This document shows positions 62,889 to 64,000 of a stretch of DNA of 64,000 nucleotides, one piece after another (the first letter of the stretch is position 1; the number at the start of each line of letters is the position of its first letter). Location: the NCBI RefSeq assembly GCF_020297365.1, contig NZ_JAIXIG010000008.1, positions 62,001-126,000 on the forward strand. The letters are read 5' to 3'. The notes under the pieces were generated by a model. That model was not told the DNA's origin and made no database searches. It saw only the letters and a program-made list of their open reading frames with translations. This DNA is from Curtobacterium oceanosedimentum (GTDB lineage Bacteria; Actinomycetota; Actinomycetes; Actinomycetales; Microbacteriaceae). A program made the translations under genes and the position numbers.

Positions 62889-64000
62889 GCTGCCGCCGCC
62901 GACCGGTGCAGGGCGTGCCGGAGGTCGTCCAGGTAGCCGATGGTCATGACGGTCAGACCCGCGACGCGCAGGAACCGGGGCTGGGCCTCGGGCTCGCAGA
63001 TCACCGCGACGACCTCGACCCCGACCGGGAACCGCGTCGCCGCGAGTCGGAGTGCCGGCAGGCCCACGGTCGACCCGACGACCAGGAAGGCCACCGAGAT
63101 CCCCTCGGTCTCGGTCCCGACGATCCGCGCGACCTCTGCGATCGGCAGGCAGGCGTCCGCCAACCCCACCGAGGCGAAGTCGTCGAGCAGCCGCGTGGGC
63201 GTGACCGTCGGCAGGGTGCGGACGGCGTAGACCGCGCGCTTGGCGAACTCCGGCGTCCGCTGCGACACCACGACCGACACCTCGCGGCCGTCGCGGATCG
63301 CCCGGGCACCCAGCGAGGCAGCCGCGCTCACCGCGAGCTCGAACTCCTCGTCGTCGCCGAACTCGCCGCGCGCGATGCCGAGGGCGATCACCAGGTGCGA
63401 CCGACGGGTGTCCTCGAACTGGCGCACCATGAGCGCGCCGGACTTGGCGGTCGACTTCCAGTGGACGGTGCGCGGGTCGTCGCCGGGCATGTACTCGCGG
63501 ATCGCGTGGAAGGCGATGTCCGACGGGGACAGGTCCGTCGTCGCCTGGCCCTCGAGGTCGCGCACCAGGCCGGTGCTCGTCGACGGGATCGCGATGGTGC
63601 GGGGGTGCACGATGACCTGCTCGCGCGCGGTCCACACGACCTCGCGGCGCACGAGTCCGACCGGGTCGGCGCGCACACCGGTCACCGGTCCGACGTCGAG
63701 GACGCCCCGGCGCAGGGTCGGCACGGGGACCTCACGCTCGAAGGAACCGTTCGGTCCGATCACCGGGATCGCGACGTCGACGAGTCCGGAACCGACCGGG
63801 ACCTCGACGGTCGTCGGCACGGACGGCAGACGGGTGGGGTTCTCGGCGGTGACCACGACACCGGCGTCGTCACCGACGGCCACGCGGTGCTGCGGCAGGC
63901 GCATCCGGATCGCCAGGCGCGACCGGCCGATCAGCGCGACGGCCGCGACGACGGCGAGCACCGCGCCGGCGAACCCGACGACCACGACCTCGCGCAGCCC
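62885..64000 (-). CDS. DUF58 protein, N-terminus beyond window edge
   Basis: About 371 residues visible, the reading frame staying open to the window edge. One membrane helix (VVVGFAGAVLAVVAAVALIG) is followed by a beta-rich extracellular-type region and the DUF58 signature REYMPGDDPRTVHWKSTAKS, then a VWA-like C-terminal part. DUF58 genes sit in a MoxR-DUF58-transglutaminase operon; the MoxR ATPase is expected to the right of the window. Its stop overlaps the next gene (GTGA). Confidence 0.9.
   Translation of the reverse strand, partial: GLREVVVVGFAGAVLAVVAAVALIGRSRLAIRMRLPQHRVAVGDDAGVVVTAENPTRLPSVPTTVEVPVGSGLVDVAIPVIGPNGSFEREVPVPTLRRGVLDVGPVTGVRADPVGLVRREVVWTAREQVIVHPRTIAIPSTSTGLVRDLEGQATTDLSPSDIAFHAIREYMPGDDPRTVHWKSTAKSGALMVRQFEDTRRSHLVIALGIARGEFGDDEEFELAVSAAASLGARAIRDGREVSVVVSQRTPEFAKRAVYAVRTLPTVTPTRLLDDFASVGLADACLPIAEVARIVGTETEGISVAFLVVGSTVGLPALRLAATRFPVGVEVVAVICEPEAQPRFLRVAGLTVMTIGYLDDLRHALHRSAAAA

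Noticed and set aside
60591..62936. Plus-strand open frame of about 780 codons opposite the transglutaminase-fold gene
   Set aside because: His/Arg/Asp-rich shadow; the minus-strand frame has membrane helices and a domain.

Overview
The window is 64 kb of very GC-rich DNA with dense, mostly minus-strand coding. It suggests a member of the Actinomycetota, most likely family Microbacteriaceae and possibly Curtobacterium. The evidence is gene order (infB-rbfA, nusA-ylxR, rpsD-alaS-ruvX-mltG-aroCKB-efp-nusB-pyrRBC-carAB-pyrF-gmk-rpoZ-metK-priA), a degenerate PriA, an mIHF-type domain fused to guanylate kinase, many GTG starts, and leaderless promoters. The genus is inference. No rRNA, tRNA, CRISPR array, prophage or insertion sequence was seen.

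Layout. 1-1.1 kb: a cut-off TetR-type regulator divergent from an NAD(P)-binding oxidoreductase, with paired palindromic operators between them. 1.1-10.9 kb: rsmB, fmt, a large helicase with predicted membrane segments, a DUF4383 membrane protein, priA, metK and rpoZ. 10.9-20.7 kb: a translationally coupled pyrimidine operon (pyrR, pyrB, pyrC, a membrane PH-like protein, carA, carB, pyrF) running into mihF-gmk, with a PyrR RNA-binding motif next to the pyrR ribosome-binding site. 20.7-29 kb: nusB, efp, a UbiB/ABC1 kinase, two small plus-strand genes, aroB, aroK, aroC, mltG. 29-37.3 kb: ruvX, alaS, a small membrane protein, a repeat-bearing intergenic region, rpsD, rarA, then a membrane-anchored cyclophilin and a DUF349 protein on the plus strand. 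37.5-48.8 kb: ribF, two four-helix membrane proteins, truB, a degenerate P-loop protein, mutY (plus), then rbfA, infB, ylxR, nusA and proS. 48.8-55.7 kb: the MEP-pathway genes ispG and dxr with rseP, split by a transporter/hydrolase pair, then an FKBP lipoprotein. 55.7-64 kb: an OsmC-like protein, a class-3 L-asparaginase (plus), an unrecognised membrane protein, and an operon of DUF58, a transglutaminase-fold membrane protein lacking its catalytic residues, and a zinc-ribbon/FHA protein.

Most of the window is core housekeeping: translation factors and ribosome maturation, pyrimidine, shikimate, isoprenoid and flavin biosynthesis, and cell-wall synthesis. The less ordinary signals lie between and inside these genes. 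They are a recurrent promoter architecture in which a -10 hexamer is followed by exactly six bases and the start codon (ten clear cases), a back-to-back leaderless promoter, tandem repeats beside the infB terminator, a hairpin over the infB ribosome-binding site, a duplicated 81-bp palindromic element, a Ser/Thr repeat tail on shikimate kinase, and several probable pseudoenzymes.
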